Position numbers and translations under genes: made by a program. 47,539 bases of DNA. Source: Euryarchaeota archaeon UBA443. GTDB taxonomy: Archaea > Thermoplasmatota > Poseidoniia > Poseidoniales > Poseidoniaceae. How positions within the stretch are numbered: the first letter of the stretch is position 1; every line of letters starts with the position of its first letter. Positions 16,854 through 26,152 of the stretch are shown here, one piece after another. Location of the stretch: NCBI GenBank assembly GCA_002499195.1, contig DAKS01000007.1:17468-65006 (forward strand), given 5' to 3'. A model generated the notes under the pieces. That model saw only the letters and a program-made list of their open reading frames with translations. It did not search any database and had not been told where the DNA came from.

Positions 16854-17930
16854 CTATGAATTGGAATGGTCAAGTGCCATATCGTGCAAAGCGATGAACT
16901 CGCCATCGACACGAGCGAGACGGAGTTGTGTAGCACCATCAAAATCCCATGGCAGTCGGACCGAGGTCATTTGCCATGTGTTTGGGTCAAGAAATTCTGC
17001 TGCTGAATCATCACGATTGAGGATATCGACGACAAGATGGTTCTTCATTTGTGCCAAAACGGTTGCTCCTTCAAGATCTCGCCATGTTGCTCCAGTACGT
17101 TCTTGGCGAGAAATACGTTCCATAATGGCTCCATCTTTGCTCCAAGAACTCGGCCGCCATAATTCGCCCCGCCATCGGACAACATCACCTAAATCGTATC
17201 CTGGTTTGCGATATAGGAGCGTAAGTCGAGTGACATCGACACCGTCTTTTCGACCTACGGTTGAGTTGGTCTCAATCACTTGTCCTCCCCATGTATCGGT
17301 TAAGTGACGGCCCCATGCTCGAGCTAATCCTTTCGAACCCATCACCACATCGTAGCCGCCAGTAACAGGCCCCTCGTTTGTAATGAAAAACATCGGATCA
17401 TCGCTGAGATTTTCGATTACATCTTCCAGACTCGAACGTAAGTCGTTTAGTTCATCATCTCCTAGTTTACGGCCAGTGGAGCGAAGTTGTACGGTCGCTT
17501 CGAAGTAATTCCCTGCTCGACGCGTACATGTTAGGCATACACCATTTGAACGTCGTGCTCGCATCGTATACTCTTCAGTATACAGTAAATCATCGATGAC
17601 CCCCTCTATTTGCATATGCAATAACGTGTGGCGGTCGGATACGACCCTCGGTTCAAAACCGAGTCCAATTTCCTCGGCTCGTTCATGGAATGCAACATTG
17701 CGTTGAATCAATTCATCCCATAGTGTATCATCTGGAATGTTCACCCACCGGCCTTGAATCTCGATGAGGCCACATCGTGCACACTGAGTAAAGTTCGTGT
17801 TTTCTGGAACTTCGGCGATTTTTGTTCGCTTTCGAGTGCAAGATTCGCACATTCGGTCAGTAAAAAGTGGTGGTTCATTACCACAAACGAGACAAAATTC
17901 GCCTCCTAGTCCTCGACTCATTGGACTCAC
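16854..17930 (-). CDS. nmd3: NMD3-family ribosome biogenesis/export protein
   Basis: Archaeal homologue of the 60S export adaptor NMD3, presumably acting on the large ribosomal subunit. The 358-residue protein opens with FCLVCGNEPPLFTDRMCESC, then FTQCARCGLIEIQGRW and GVCLTCTRRAGNYFEATVQLR, the zinc-binding Cys pairs and the first conserved block of the family. The later half holds EGPVTGGYDVVMGS and GRHLTDTWGG, matching the region shared by archaeal NMD3. The frame starts with GTG at 17930, overlapping the ccmD stop by 4 bases. An ATG at 17921 (MSRGLGGEF) is an alternative. It is the last gene of a run with cytochrome c maturation genes, to which it has no known functional tie. Confidence 0.9.
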   Translation of the reverse strand: MSPMSRGLGGEFCLVCGNEPPLFTDRMCESCTRKRTKIAEVPENTNFTQCARCGLIEIQGRWVNIPDDTLWDELIQRNVAFHERAEEIGLGFEPRVVSDRHTLLHMQIEGVIDDLLYTEEYTMRARRSNGVCLTCTRRAGNYFEATVQLRSTGRKLGDDELNDLRSSLEDVIENLSDDPMFFITNEGPVTGGYDVVMGSKGLARAWGRHLTDTWGGQVIETNSTVGRKDGVDVTRLTLLYRKPGYDLGDVVRWRGELWRPSSWSKDGAIMERISRQERTGATWRDLEGATVLAQMKNHLVVDILNRDDSAAEFLDPNTWQMTSVRLPWDFDGATQLRLARVDGEFIALHDMALDHSNS

Positions 17931-18085
17931 TCCTGCTCTTCTTCGGTTGTAGATATGCTTCTTTCTACTGCTTTGATACGTTGCTCAAGATCGTTACTCC
18001 TTGAGAATACCGTCCATGTCCAGAGGCCGATTGCGATGAGCATACCGAGGTAAGCCACAGCAAGATACGTCATTCCCTCCGCCAT
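17927..18085 (-). CDS. ccmD: CcmD-like small membrane protein
   Basis: A 52-codon gene opening MAEGMTYLAVAYLGMLIAIG, with one membrane segment (about residues 6-27, ending IGLWTWTVFSRS) followed by a short charged tail with LEQRIKAVER and an acidic end. CcmD is a small single-pass protein that helps release the haem chaperone from the CcmABC complex. It starts 2 bases after the ccmC stop and its TGA overlaps the NMD3 GTG by 4 bases, exactly where ccmD is expected. Sequence is too short for identification without this context. Confidence 0.8.
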   Translation of the reverse strand: MAEGMTYLAVAYLGMLIAIGLWTWTVFSRSNDLEQRIKAVERSISTTEEEQE

Positions 18086-18087
18086 GT

Positions 18088-18852
18088 TTACACCTTATCC
18101 ATTGCTTCTTGAATACTTTCCAATCGCTGTTCGAGCGAAGTAATTCTCATACTCATGAGAACATGGCCGATAATAAATACGGTAAATGATATCGCTCCAA
18201 GCAAGAGAATCAGTGCCATTTCACTGTTCAGACTTCCACTCTCGCCACCACCAATCACGGGGCCAGGATGACGAATCTGCCAAAGGCGTGTTGCCACGTA
18301 TGTGATAGGAACTAGTACAAATCCAAACAAGCCAAAGGTTGAGAATGTATCCCGTGTCTCAACTCCATCCGGCTGAGATTGCCGTCCGAGTACCAAGAAT
18401 AAGGCCAAGAATGTAAGTAAGCCGAATGTATTCAATCGAACATCCGTCCAATCCCAGGGAACACCCCATTCCGCTGAACCCCAAACCATCCCGCTCCACA
18501 CGGTCATAAGTCCGGTTGCTAGTCCTGCTTCTGCACCGGCTACGTGCATTTTCCATCCAAGATCAGAACGTTTGAAAAACCATAATGCTGATCCAAGGAA
18601 TAAGATTCCAAAAGCAATGAATGCTGCCCATGCCGCAGGGACATGCCAATAGAAGATACGTTGCGCATCCGGTGACTCAAAAGCATTGATTGAAACACTA
18701 GGAGCCTTGAGGAAAGCAAGCCCAAGCGTCATGCCGATTCCGAGGAATCCAAGCAAGAGTACCATCTCTGCCAATCGCTTGGTCATATGTCCTCCACCGA
18801 ACCTTTTGCTTTGAACAATTGCATTCACAATAGATTCGAATCGGTAATCCAT
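18088..18852 (-). CDS. ccmC: CcmC haem-handling protein (cytochrome c maturation)
   Basis: Polytopic membrane protein that presents haem in system I cytochrome c biogenesis. The 254 residues contain six hydrophobic segments. FYWHVPAAW carries the first axial His, WGSAEWGVPWDWTDVRLN is the WWD haem-binding domain between membrane segments 3 and 4, and LWQIRHPGPVIGG carries the second His. The C-terminus is a short coiled segment (LEQRLESIQEAM). Its 5' end overlaps the CcmA-membrane fusion by 28 bases in the longest frame. An ATG at about 18783 (MTKRLAEM) is an alternative start that removes the overlap. Followed by ccmD 2 bases later. Confidence 0.92.
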   Translation of the reverse strand: MDYRFESIVNAIVQSKRFGGGHMTKRLAEMVLLLGFLGIGMTLGLAFLKAPSVSINAFESPDAQRIFYWHVPAAWAAFIAFGILFLGSALWFFKRSDLGWKMHVAGAEAGLATGLMTVWSGMVWGSAEWGVPWDWTDVRLNTFGLLTFLALFLVLGRQSQPDGVETRDTFSTFGLFGFVLVPITYVATRLWQIRHPGPVIGGGESGSLNSEMALILLLGAISFTVFIIGHVLMSMRITSLEQRLESIQEAMDKV

Positions 18853-20057
18853 TGAACGAGAAGGGCAAACGGAAGAATCAGAACAGGAGTGAGAATTCTT
18901 GTGAATGCTGCCTTCGGTCGAGCCAATCGAGAGGTTACTAGGTCAATTCCTCGAATAACAGACATGGTCAATATGGTCAACAAGCCACCGATGATGACCA
19001 AGCTCCACGATACACTCTCATCGAAACCTAACTGTGTGAGTGCTGTCAGCCCCGAACCAAGTAGGAGTGCATGCAAATAGGAATTAGGAATCCCTTGGCG
19101 GTGCGATTTCCACCAATCCAATGCCCGATGTTCATGCAACATTTTGACCATATTATCACCGACAAGGCCTGCTGCAAAAGCGGCACTCAAGAACAATCCA
19201 GATGCTTGTATCAAATTTGAATCGATTGCTGAGGAATCTACGAGTGCAAGTAAAATTCCTAAGGTTAAGAATCCTGCAATACCATTGCTAGCAAGTGTGG
19301 AAAGTGTCCTCTGATTGAGAGCAAGTCCTGTTCTGAAGACAACGTTGTTTCGACTTGAGGTTGTTTTGATATCTCGGTTTTCTCGATTCTCTGAAATCGT
19401 TAATTCATTTTCAATCAATTGGTTTTGTTTGAAGATATGTGTTGCACACGTATTGAAATCGGAATGATGGCTCGCTAATAGAATACAATTTCCTCGTTCT
19501 CGCAGTTCGTGAAGATCCTCGACAAGAGTTGTTCGAGAAGATTCATCCAATCCTGATGCTGGCTCATCCAACAATAACACTCGAGGACTCGATCCAACAA
19601 ACCCTGGTAAGATCCCTGCAAGCATAGCAACCTTCCGTCGTTGTCCTCCGGACAAGTGCGCGATTAGGTCGTGCCTTCGATGTGCAAGGTTGTATCGATC
19701 TAGCCACGAATCGATTTCAATCCGTCCTCCAGCAATGTCGAGAGCATTCAGAATATGTTCTTCCACGCGTTGACTACCAATACAGCCATCGGATTGTAAG
19801 GCCAAGCCAAAAGCGTGTTGTGGTCGTTTTGAACGACCTGATGAATCGATAATCACCTCTCCATGGTGACTTATCTCACCCGTTTCGAGAGGAATAATGC
19901 CTGCTGCAGCTTCGATAATAGTTGATTTTCCTGCACCATTTTCCCCATTCAAAAGGACGATCTGGCCACCTTTCAGATCAAGATCAAAATCCTTCAACAC
20001 AATCGAAGAACCCCGGCGTACAGAAACGCCGTTGAGTGATAGTAGCACTTCGCTCAT
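18825..20057 (-). CDS. ccmA: CcmA-type ABC ATPase fused to a membrane domain (CcmAB-like)
   Basis: One polypeptide of about 410 residues combining an ABC ATPase and a membrane domain. The ATPase has Walker A (NGENGAGKSTI), signature (LSGGQRRKVAML) and Walker B (VLLLDEPASGLD) in the first 190 residues. After a charged linker, the last 170 residues contain about five or six hydrophobic segments (FLTLGILLALV, SLVIIGGLLTILTMSV, ILTPVLILPFALLVQW). In bacteria CcmA and CcmB are separate and form the haem-release transporter with CcmC. Here the membrane part occupies the CcmB position directly before ccmC, so it may be its functional equivalent. The frame extends to a GTG at 20075; the ATG at 20057 (MSEVLLSLNG) is preferred. 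Similarity of the membrane half to CcmB could not be tested. Confidence 0.8.
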   Translation of the reverse strand: MSEVLLSLNGVSVRRGSSIVLKDFDLDLKGGQIVLLNGENGAGKSTIIEAAAGIIPLETGEISHHGEVIIDSSGRSKRPQHAFGLALQSDGCIGSQRVEEHILNALDIAGGRIEIDSWLDRYNLAHRRHDLIAHLSGGQRRKVAMLAGILPGFVGSSPRVLLLDEPASGLDESSRTTLVEDLHELRERGNCILLASHHSDFNTCATHIFKQNQLIENELTISENRENRDIKTTSSRNNVVFRTGLALNQRTLSTLASNGIAGFLTLGILLALVDSSAIDSNLIQASGLFLSAAFAAGLVGDNMVKMLHEHRALDWWKSHRQGIPNSYLHALLLGSGLTALTQLGFDESVSWSLVIIGGLLTILTMSVIRGIDLVTSRLARPKAAFTRILTPVLILPFALLVQWITDSNLL

Positions 20058-20133
20058 ATCCCCTCCAAAACTCACACATGAATGAATGCTACGTCAGGAC
20101 AAGACCCATAGTCGGGCAAATGCTCGGGGTTTC

Positions 20134-21180
20134 ATGGGGCAATTGTATCTTACAACTTTTGGTCCCGCCGAATGGACGATTCTTATTCTTTGGATTGTTG
20201 CTTTGACAGCACCAATAGTTTACTCGTTCAGGAATAAAACTCCTATTGCCCTAGGGATTTCTGTTGGACTACTATTGGGTTATATCGTTCAATACGCATT
20301 TGTTGTCTTAGCATCTTATGGTTTTGAACTCAGATTCGTATGGTTTGATTTCTGGTTGATTCCAAATCGTTTGGATTCTGCCGTTCATTTTCCGACCCTC
20401 TTTACTGCAGGTTTCCTCCATAGCATGAGCGATGTTACACACGTTCTTGGAAACGTTTTGGTCATTGCACTTGTCGGCATTCCACTCGAACAACGACTTG
20501 GAACAAAACGATTCACGATAATCTACGTTGCAGGTCTCCTCGGAGGCTCAATCGCATGGGTCCTTTTCAACAGTGGTTCAGGAACACCTTCTTGGGGTGC
20601 TTCGGGTGCAGCATACGGCCTTCTTGGTGCATATTTGTCTGGATGGCCGAGGGACGAAATTCCGTTTCCATTGATTCTTATCAGGCCTTGGCCTGTGACC
20701 GTAATCGCCCTATTCTATTTCGGATTTGAATTGATTCGAACTTTCAATGCTGTAGGATTGGGCGGCTATTCCACAGTAGCACATATGGCGCATGTAGGTG
20801 GTTTTGTTCTTGCTTATACTATGTTACCATTTGTTGCAAAAGGAGGCCCATATCCACTTGGCGTTGTCGATGGAGGGCCGAAGGGATTCGGAAATTCAAG
20901 AGCAGGATTCGAGCAGATGAAATCATCGATGGTCGACTTATCGGTGATGGATGATCCTTGGACTGAACTTGGGCTTGAAATTCCGAAGAAGTTACGCGAA
21001 CCTTTACGAAAATTGAAAGAGGGCGGAGATGAGGCGGAAACACGAATTGCATGGATGGAACATATTGCTGAAGCAGGTGATTGTCCCGTTTGCTTAGCGC
21101 CATTGGGTATGGTTGAAAGAAGGACAGGTCCACAACTTCAATGTTCGAAGGAACCTAAGCATCTGTCGTGGCCAAAATAG
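20134..21180 (+). CDS. Rhomboid-family intramembrane serine protease
   Basis: Cleaves membrane proteins within the bilayer. Residues are numbered from the longer frame at 20086. H119 and N123 form the HxxxN motif (THVLGN), S173 is the catalytic Ser in WGASGAAYG, and H236 is the catalytic His in AHMAHVGG. About six membrane segments are present. The cytoplasmic C-terminal region of about 110 residues ends in a partial zinc-ribbon (DCPVCLAPLG ... LQCSKEPKHL), unusual for a plain rhomboid. The ATG at 20134 (MGQLYLTTFG) is preferred over 20086 because the extra N-terminal residues are basic and non-conserved looking and would leave almost no promoter space next to the divergent ccmA. Substrates are unknown. 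Confidence 0.88.
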   Translation: MGQLYLTTFGPAEWTILILWIVALTAPIVYSFRNKTPIALGISVGLLLGYIVQYAFVVLASYGFELRFVWFDFWLIPNRLDSAVHFPTLFTAGFLHSMSDVTHVLGNVLVIALVGIPLEQRLGTKRFTIIYVAGLLGGSIAWVLFNSGSGTPSWGASGAAYGLLGAYLSGWPRDEIPFPLILIRPWPVTVIALFYFGFELIRTFNAVGLGGYSTVAHMAHVGGFVLAYTMLPFVAKGGPYPLGVVDGGPKGFGNSRAGFEQMKSSMVDLSVMDDPWTELGLEIPKKLREPLRKLKEGGDEAETRIAWMEHIAEAGDCPVCLAPLGMVERRTGPQLQCSKEPKHLSWPK

Positions 21181-21222
21181 GTCGAATTAAGCAAAATCAA
21201 CAAACGTTGAAGCGATACCATC

Positions 21223-21231
21223 AAAATATAT
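21223..21231 (+). promoter_or_regulatory. TATA element upstream of the giant subtilase
   Basis: AAAATATAT is centred 21 bases before the ATG at 21248 and 30 bases before the ATG at 21257, in a 67-base gap. Archaeal spacing (about 26) suggests a leaderless or nearly leaderless transcript. Confidence 0.5.
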
Positions 21232-21247
21232 CGATTTGTGGTGAGGG

Positions 21248-24200
21248 ATGGCGATTATGAGCGGAGGGGCCAGATACTCGAATCCAAGGCAGGCATTGCT
21301 CTTGGTTTTTCTAATGCTTTTGTTGCCAATAGCATCGCAAACTCAGGCGATAGATAACACTCCAGAAGTCGAAGAACCGACACACTCTCCGCCTATTCTT
21401 GTTGAGGGGCTACCTCCACTTATGTGCGGCGAGGAATTATGTGACCGTCCGTTGCGGATGTATGATCGAGATGGTCGCGATGCAAACATGGAATATGGCT
21501 GGTGGCAAGCGTATGGCCCTGATCTTGATTGGAACGGAATGGACGATCGCCTTCAACGTGTTATGAGCGGGCTTGACTCGATGTCGCCAACAGCAATCAT
21601 CGGACCAGATGGTCGAAAAACCGTTGCAATCGTCGTTGACTATGCATGGTATCCCGCAGAACAAGAATTGAACATACTCGCATCTACACTCGAAAAACAC
21701 GGTTGGGTCGGAGCAAAAGGAGGTGCCTTTTTCGAAGTTATTGAGAGCATCGATGCTATTGCGGTTGACAAGGTCCCCGTTTCAGCGTTGATGGATATTT
21801 ACCATTTGGATGGAGTGGTGGTTATTGAGATGCAAAATGTGATGGTTCCAAGCAACGATGTTGCTTCTCGTGCAGCACTTGCTCGACCATCTGAGGAATA
21901 TTCATACACAGCCCATGACCAAGGGTATACTGGGTCTGGAGTTATCATTGCAGTTCTCGATACCGGAGTCGATAATGAGCATCGTTCACTCAACGATTTT
22001 GATGATGAAAACGATGCTCCAGATGGAGATGCAACCTCTTACTCCGATAGAAAATGGATTGCTGGATACGACGCTACTAGCCAGAATCCAGATGATTCGG
22101 GAAACACCGATCCAGATGATGGAAATGGCCATGGAACTCACGTAGCAGGGTCAGCACTGGGAACAGGTGATGCTTCGAAAGTGCATATGGGGACAGCTCC
22201 AGGTGCTGGCTTAATTGACATAAAAGTCCTAACCGACGGGGGTGGCACCAACTCACAATTTAGTCTTCGAGGTCTTCAATGGATGATAAACAATGTCAAT
22301 ACTGACTGGGGAGTCAATTCTACATATACCGGGATTCAGATCGCATCCATGTCATATGGTTCTCTTGGCGGGGGGCCACTTCTGCCAGGTGATCAGGGTG
22401 ATAACGGTTCGAGTGCAGAAGCCAATCTAGTGAATCAAGCAACAGAAGCAGGCATTGTCTGTGTGGTCGCTATAGGAAACGATGGAACAAACCGTGTCCC
22501 TTCCCCAGGAAGTGCTGATGGAGCCATTACGATAGGTTCTGTCAATGACAATAACAGCGTTTTGCGAACCGACGACAAAATGTCAGATTTTTCAAATTAC
22601 GGTCCTCGAATATCGGATAATGATGATGATGATCTTGACGAACAGAAACCAGATGTAACCTCATACGGTTCAAACATTATGTCAGCGACCTATGCTGCTT
22701 CGTTTGGCCTTCCAGGTACTGGAGTAACTCTCGCCGATGATCAATATGATTCAAAATCAGGTACAAGTATGGCAACACCAATTGCCTCTGGAGTTATTGC
22801 ATTAATCTTGGAAGCGGACCCGACCCTTACTCCAGAAGAAGTCAAAGAAATTGTGCAACTATCCTCTGAACCAAGAGGTGAACCTGCGGAGGTGCAACTA
22901 TCTCGATGGAATGAAACGTTCGGCTACGGAATTGTCGATGCATCTTGTGCTATCGCTTTCATTCGGGGGACGATATGTGACAATGGCTTGCGTGCAAGTA
23001 CGAGTGATGTGAACATATCCTTCCCTGTCAACGGAACATGGGTTATGGCAAATACCTTCACTCGCATTTCGGGGGATGTTAATACCACGGAGGTCGACTA
23101 CAATAAGGTCGAAATTAAAGTTGAACAACGCTTCACATTTCGAGACAACAATGGGGACGGAAAGAACGACAAACCTCCCAAGACGCTTCTCGACTGGACA
23201 GAGGCAAATGGGTCGATGTCCTACTGGTTTTACGATCTAGAATTACAGAATTCATGGGTTGAATCAGATGATGAATTTATCATCGTTTATGGTGTTGCAA
23301 CCGATGTAGATGGAAATGAATCTAATCTCGCAATTAGAACATTCCAACTGTCGAGAACCGGCATCAATATCGACACTCCAATCTCTAGAAACGTACTTTC
23401 CGGTACAGTGGATGTATCCGGAAGCGTCGAAGGCGTTGAGCACGATAGGATCGAATACAAAGTCGAGGATGGAGAATGGGAAACAGGAACAACATTGTCC
23501 AAACATTCGGGGCCAGGTGAAGATGGATCTGATTCTTGGACCTTTAGTTGGGATACCTCGGAAGTCGAGGATGGTTTCCATGAATTTTATGTTCGAATGG
23601 TGAATAAGACAGGTTTTGAGAGTCCTATCTTTTCAAGAAGTTTTACAATCGACAATGTTCCTCCAGCTCCATCGCTTCGGTTCCAAGGGGATGTCGAAAT
23701 ATTTGACCAAAAACTACCAGCAGAAACTGCTTATGCAGGGAGTTTACTAGAAGTAAAATTTGAGGTTTACAATGCAGGAGATAAGGCTGCTAACGACATC
23801 TTTGTGCGACTTACAGCTCCGGGCGAAGAGTCCGAAGTTTATCCTTCACAAGGCATCATACCATCGCTTGAGAAAGGTGAATCTGTTGGTGTGACATTGT
23901 TTTGGCAGGCGAGTGTTGCCGGTCTTCACGAAGTGAAAATCGAACTCGATCCAAATAATGTGCAAGGTGATTTAGAACCGGAAGACAATGTCTTCACTTT
24001 CCCATTTGAAATTCTTGAACGGCCGAGCCAGTCCGTTATTCGCTATCTTCCAGGAGCAGTTACAACCTTGCCAAATATACCGTTAGCAGATGAGGATTAC
24101 ACAATAAACGTTCGAGTGGACAATCTTGGACAGTCGAATGCAGTCTCCCTAGACATGGTTTTGGAATACCGGATTATGGGTTCTTTGGATACAGGTTGGC

Positions 24201-26143
24201 AACTTCTTGATGAGAAGCGGATTGCATTTGTTCCAGGTGCTAATATTGAATCTGGTTCCGAATATGCTAGTTTCACTCACAGAAACAAAGAGGTGGGTGT
24301 TGTTCACTATCGAGCGACCTTGACAGGCGATGGTATTGAAAGCGAATTTAGTCAACATACCTTTACAGTGGTGATCAGCGATGTTTCATCAGGTCAAGGT
24401 TCGGCAACCCTCTCTTTATCCGAAGATGAATATCCTGTTGCGTTTGCTGGAATTGAATCCTCAACGCTTCTGTTCACGACCGTCGATGGTGAATTGCATG
24501 TTCGTTCACTCAATAAGAAATTGGAATTGCTAACGGATACGCTCGTAGATCAAAATTGGGGCGGTGAAATAGATGTTCTTGCCCGCGATGACGGTCTTGT
24601 TCACGCGGTTTGGACGAGCCGGACACAATCTCAGCAAGGTTACTATCTCAACGATGTTGCAATGACTTCGTTCTCGTCTACTGGACAGATGCTTCCAATC
24701 CATCATCATCTTACTCCTTTGAAGATCTCGGAAGGAGAATACTGGGGGCTCGATCTTGCACAAGATGATGACATCATTGTCCTATCTGGATACTTCAGAA
24801 ATATTTCAACGGGTGGTTCGTGGTCTGATATGACGTCTGTGTTTAGTATTCACTCAACATCGCCTGATGTTGGTGAAAATTGGACTGATATGAGAACCCA
24901 TATTCCTGTTATTGACATTCATCCCGATAAGGGTGACCAACTTTCGACTCTTCTATTGGATGGTGTTTTGCATGTTCTCTATCAAGAACTCCGGGATGAT
25001 GTTACAGGGATTGAGCGAAGTGGACTAATGTATTCAAGAGGTGAATTAGACTCTAGTCTTTGGAGTTATCAATCATCGATTGGTGATGAAGCTAGTTCAG
25101 CACAATTAGGTGTATTGACTAATAAAGATGAGACCTTTTTCTTTGCTGCATGGATTGAAGGGTCGGGAGGAGACGCAAACATTGCTGTTCTTGCTACGGA
25201 GGGATCTTGGAGCGAGGATGTTGAGCGGACCTCCGCCCCAGGGGCAACGACGTTACTCTTCAACGAACGTAGTGAAATAATCGAAGTTATTTATGACGAA
25301 ATTACGGTTCATGGGGAAGTTACTCGTTACGGTATTTTGACCATTCAAGAAACAAATGATGGGGGGATGTCTCTGGTTGGACTTGGCAATATTGTCTCTG
25401 AAAAGAAGAGTCTTCTTGGATACAGTATGAACGAACAGGATAGCATCTTGTTTACGGTTTCACCAACTGGTCGTTTTTCGATGGAAAAATTCCTGATGGA
25501 TCCGGAACAAGATGAGGGTGAACCGAAATCTTTGCTTGAACAATTATTGGAACCACTTCCAGGCTCGGACAAGACCAAAGTCAGAATCTTCTTTGGTCTC
25601 GTATCTGTATTGTTCATCATTTTCGTGATGGTTGTTATCTCACTTCGTTCAAGCAGAAAAGAAGACGATACATTGGATGCTTTGGAGGTTGAAGAAGATG
25701 AAATCGCAATTTTGGTTCAGGTTGAGGATGATGAAGCCGAGGAAGAATTGGTTGCAACAGTTCCTGTAAGCGCTCCTGTTCAAGTTGAAATGGAAGAGCC
25801 AACGCTTTCAGACGAACTGGAAGCAAAGAGCATTGCTGGTGAAGGGAATGCGAGGTTGAATCGGCGAATGAAGCGGAAGCAAGATCGAGAGATTGCAGAA
25901 ATCGTCTCTAAAGGACTCCCTTCTCTGCCAACTCCGATACCTCAGCCCGAGATACCTGATGCTGAGATCGTTCCATCATTGCCGGTTGCAGAGGTCGAGC
26001 AAGGGTCTTTGCCGCCGTTGGCAGAATTACCGCCGCTTCGACGTCAGGCTGTCTGTCCTTCATGCAAAGCAAACTTCCCCGTAACTGATTTGATGCGGGC
26101 GCAGGTCAAATGTCCTATTTGTTCGGAAGAATTCAATCTGTGA
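21248..26143 (+). CDS. Giant membrane-anchored subtilisin-like protease with cytoplasmic zinc ribbon
   Basis: A 1631-residue secreted S8 protease. A signal peptide (LLLVFLMLLLPIASQTQA) is followed by a propeptide-like region, then the catalytic domain with D238 (VLDTGVD), H295 (NGHGTHVAG), oxyanion N411 (AIGND) and S507 (SGTSMATP). The stalk includes Ig-like repeats and a CARDB-like domain (LLEVKFEVYNAGDKAANDI), then a beta-propeller-like region rich in Trp and Asp motifs. One membrane segment lies near 1460-1485 (FFGLVSVLFIIFVMVVI). The cytoplasmic tail is acidic, then basic, and ends in a zinc ribbon (CPSCKANFPVTDL ... KCPICSEEF). The start is 21248 or the ATG at 21257. It probably degrades external protein. 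The cytoplasmic ribbon is unexpected. glmS begins 9 bases downstream. Confidence 0.92.
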   Translation: MAIMSGGARYSNPRQALLLVFLMLLLPIASQTQAIDNTPEVEEPTHSPPILVEGLPPLMCGEELCDRPLRMYDRDGRDANMEYGWWQAYGPDLDWNGMDDRLQRVMSGLDSMSPTAIIGPDGRKTVAIVVDYAWYPAEQELNILASTLEKHGWVGAKGGAFFEVIESIDAIAVDKVPVSALMDIYHLDGVVVIEMQNVMVPSNDVASRAALARPSEEYSYTAHDQGYTGSGVIIAVLDTGVDNEHRSLNDFDDENDAPDGDATSYSDRKWIAGYDATSQNPDDSGNTDPDDGNGHGTHVAGSALGTGDASKVHMGTAPGAGLIDIKVLTDGGGTNSQFSLRGLQWMINNVNTDWGVNSTYTGIQIASMSYGSLGGGPLLPGDQGDNGSSAEANLVNQATEAGIVCVVAIGNDGTNRVPSPGSADGAITIGSVNDNNSVLRTDDKMSDFSNYGPRISDNDDDDLDEQKPDVTSYGSNIMSATYAASFGLPGTGVTLADDQYDSKSGTSMATPIASGVIALILEADPTLTPEEVKEIVQLSSEPRGEPAEVQLSRWNETFGYGIVDASCAIAFIRGTICDNGLRASTSDVNISFPVNGTWVMANTFTRISGDVNTTEVDYNKVEIKVEQRFTFRDNNGDGKNDKPPKTLLDWTEANGSMSYWFYDLELQNSWVESDDEFIIVYGVATDVDGNESNLAIRTFQLSRTGINIDTPISRNVLSGTVDVSGSVEGVEHDRIEYKVEDGEWETGTTLSKHSGPGEDGSDSWTFSWDTSEVEDGFHEFYVRMVNKTGFESPIFSRSFTIDNVPPAPSLRFQGDVEIFDQKLPAETAYAGSLLEVKFEVYNAGDKAANDIFVRLTAPGEESEVYPSQGIIPSLEKGESVGVTLFWQASVAGLHEVKIELDPNNVQGDLEPEDNVFTFPFEILERPSQSVIRYLPGAVTTLPNIPLADEDYTINVRVDNLGQSNAVSLDMVLEYRIMGSLDTGWQLLDEKRIAFVPGANIESGSEYASFTHRNKEVGVVHYRATLTGDGIESEFSQHTFTVVISDVSSGQGSATLSLSEDEYPVAFAGIESSTLLFTTVDGELHVRSLNKKLELLTDTLVDQNWGGEIDVLARDDGLVHAVWTSRTQSQQGYYLNDVAMTSFSSTGQMLPIHHHLTPLKISEGEYWGLDLAQDDDIIVLSGYFRNISTGGSWSDMTSVFSIHSTSPDVGENWTDMRTHIPVIDIHPDKGDQLSTLLLDGVLHVLYQELRDDVTGIERSGLMYSRGELDSSLWSYQSSIGDEASSAQLGVLTNKDETFFFAAWIEGSGGDANIAVLATEGSWSEDVERTSAPGATTLLFNERSEIIEVIYDEITVHGEVTRYGILTIQETNDGGMSLVGLGNIVSEKKSLLGYSMNEQDSILFTVSPTGRFSMEKFLMDPEQDEGEPKSLLEQLLEPLPGSDKTKVRIFFGLVSVLFIIFVMVVISLRSSRKEDDTLDALEVEEDEIAILVQVEDDEAEEELVATVPVSAPVQVEMEEPTLSDELEAKSIAGEGNARLNRRMKRKQDREIAEIVSKGLPSLPTPIPQPEIPDAEIVPSLPVAEVEQGSLPPLAELPPLRRQAVCPSCKANFPVTDLMRAQVKCPICSEEFNL

Positions 26144-26152
26144 GGTTTAGAT

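Noticed and set aside
20086..20133. Upstream start for the rhomboid gene
   Set aside because: The extra 16 residues are basic and not membrane- or family-like, and using them leaves only about 10 bases between divergent genes.
25635..26084. Open frames overlapping the cytoplasmic tail of the subtilase
   Set aside because: The subtilase frame continues without interruption to the zinc ribbon and stop, so these are shadows.
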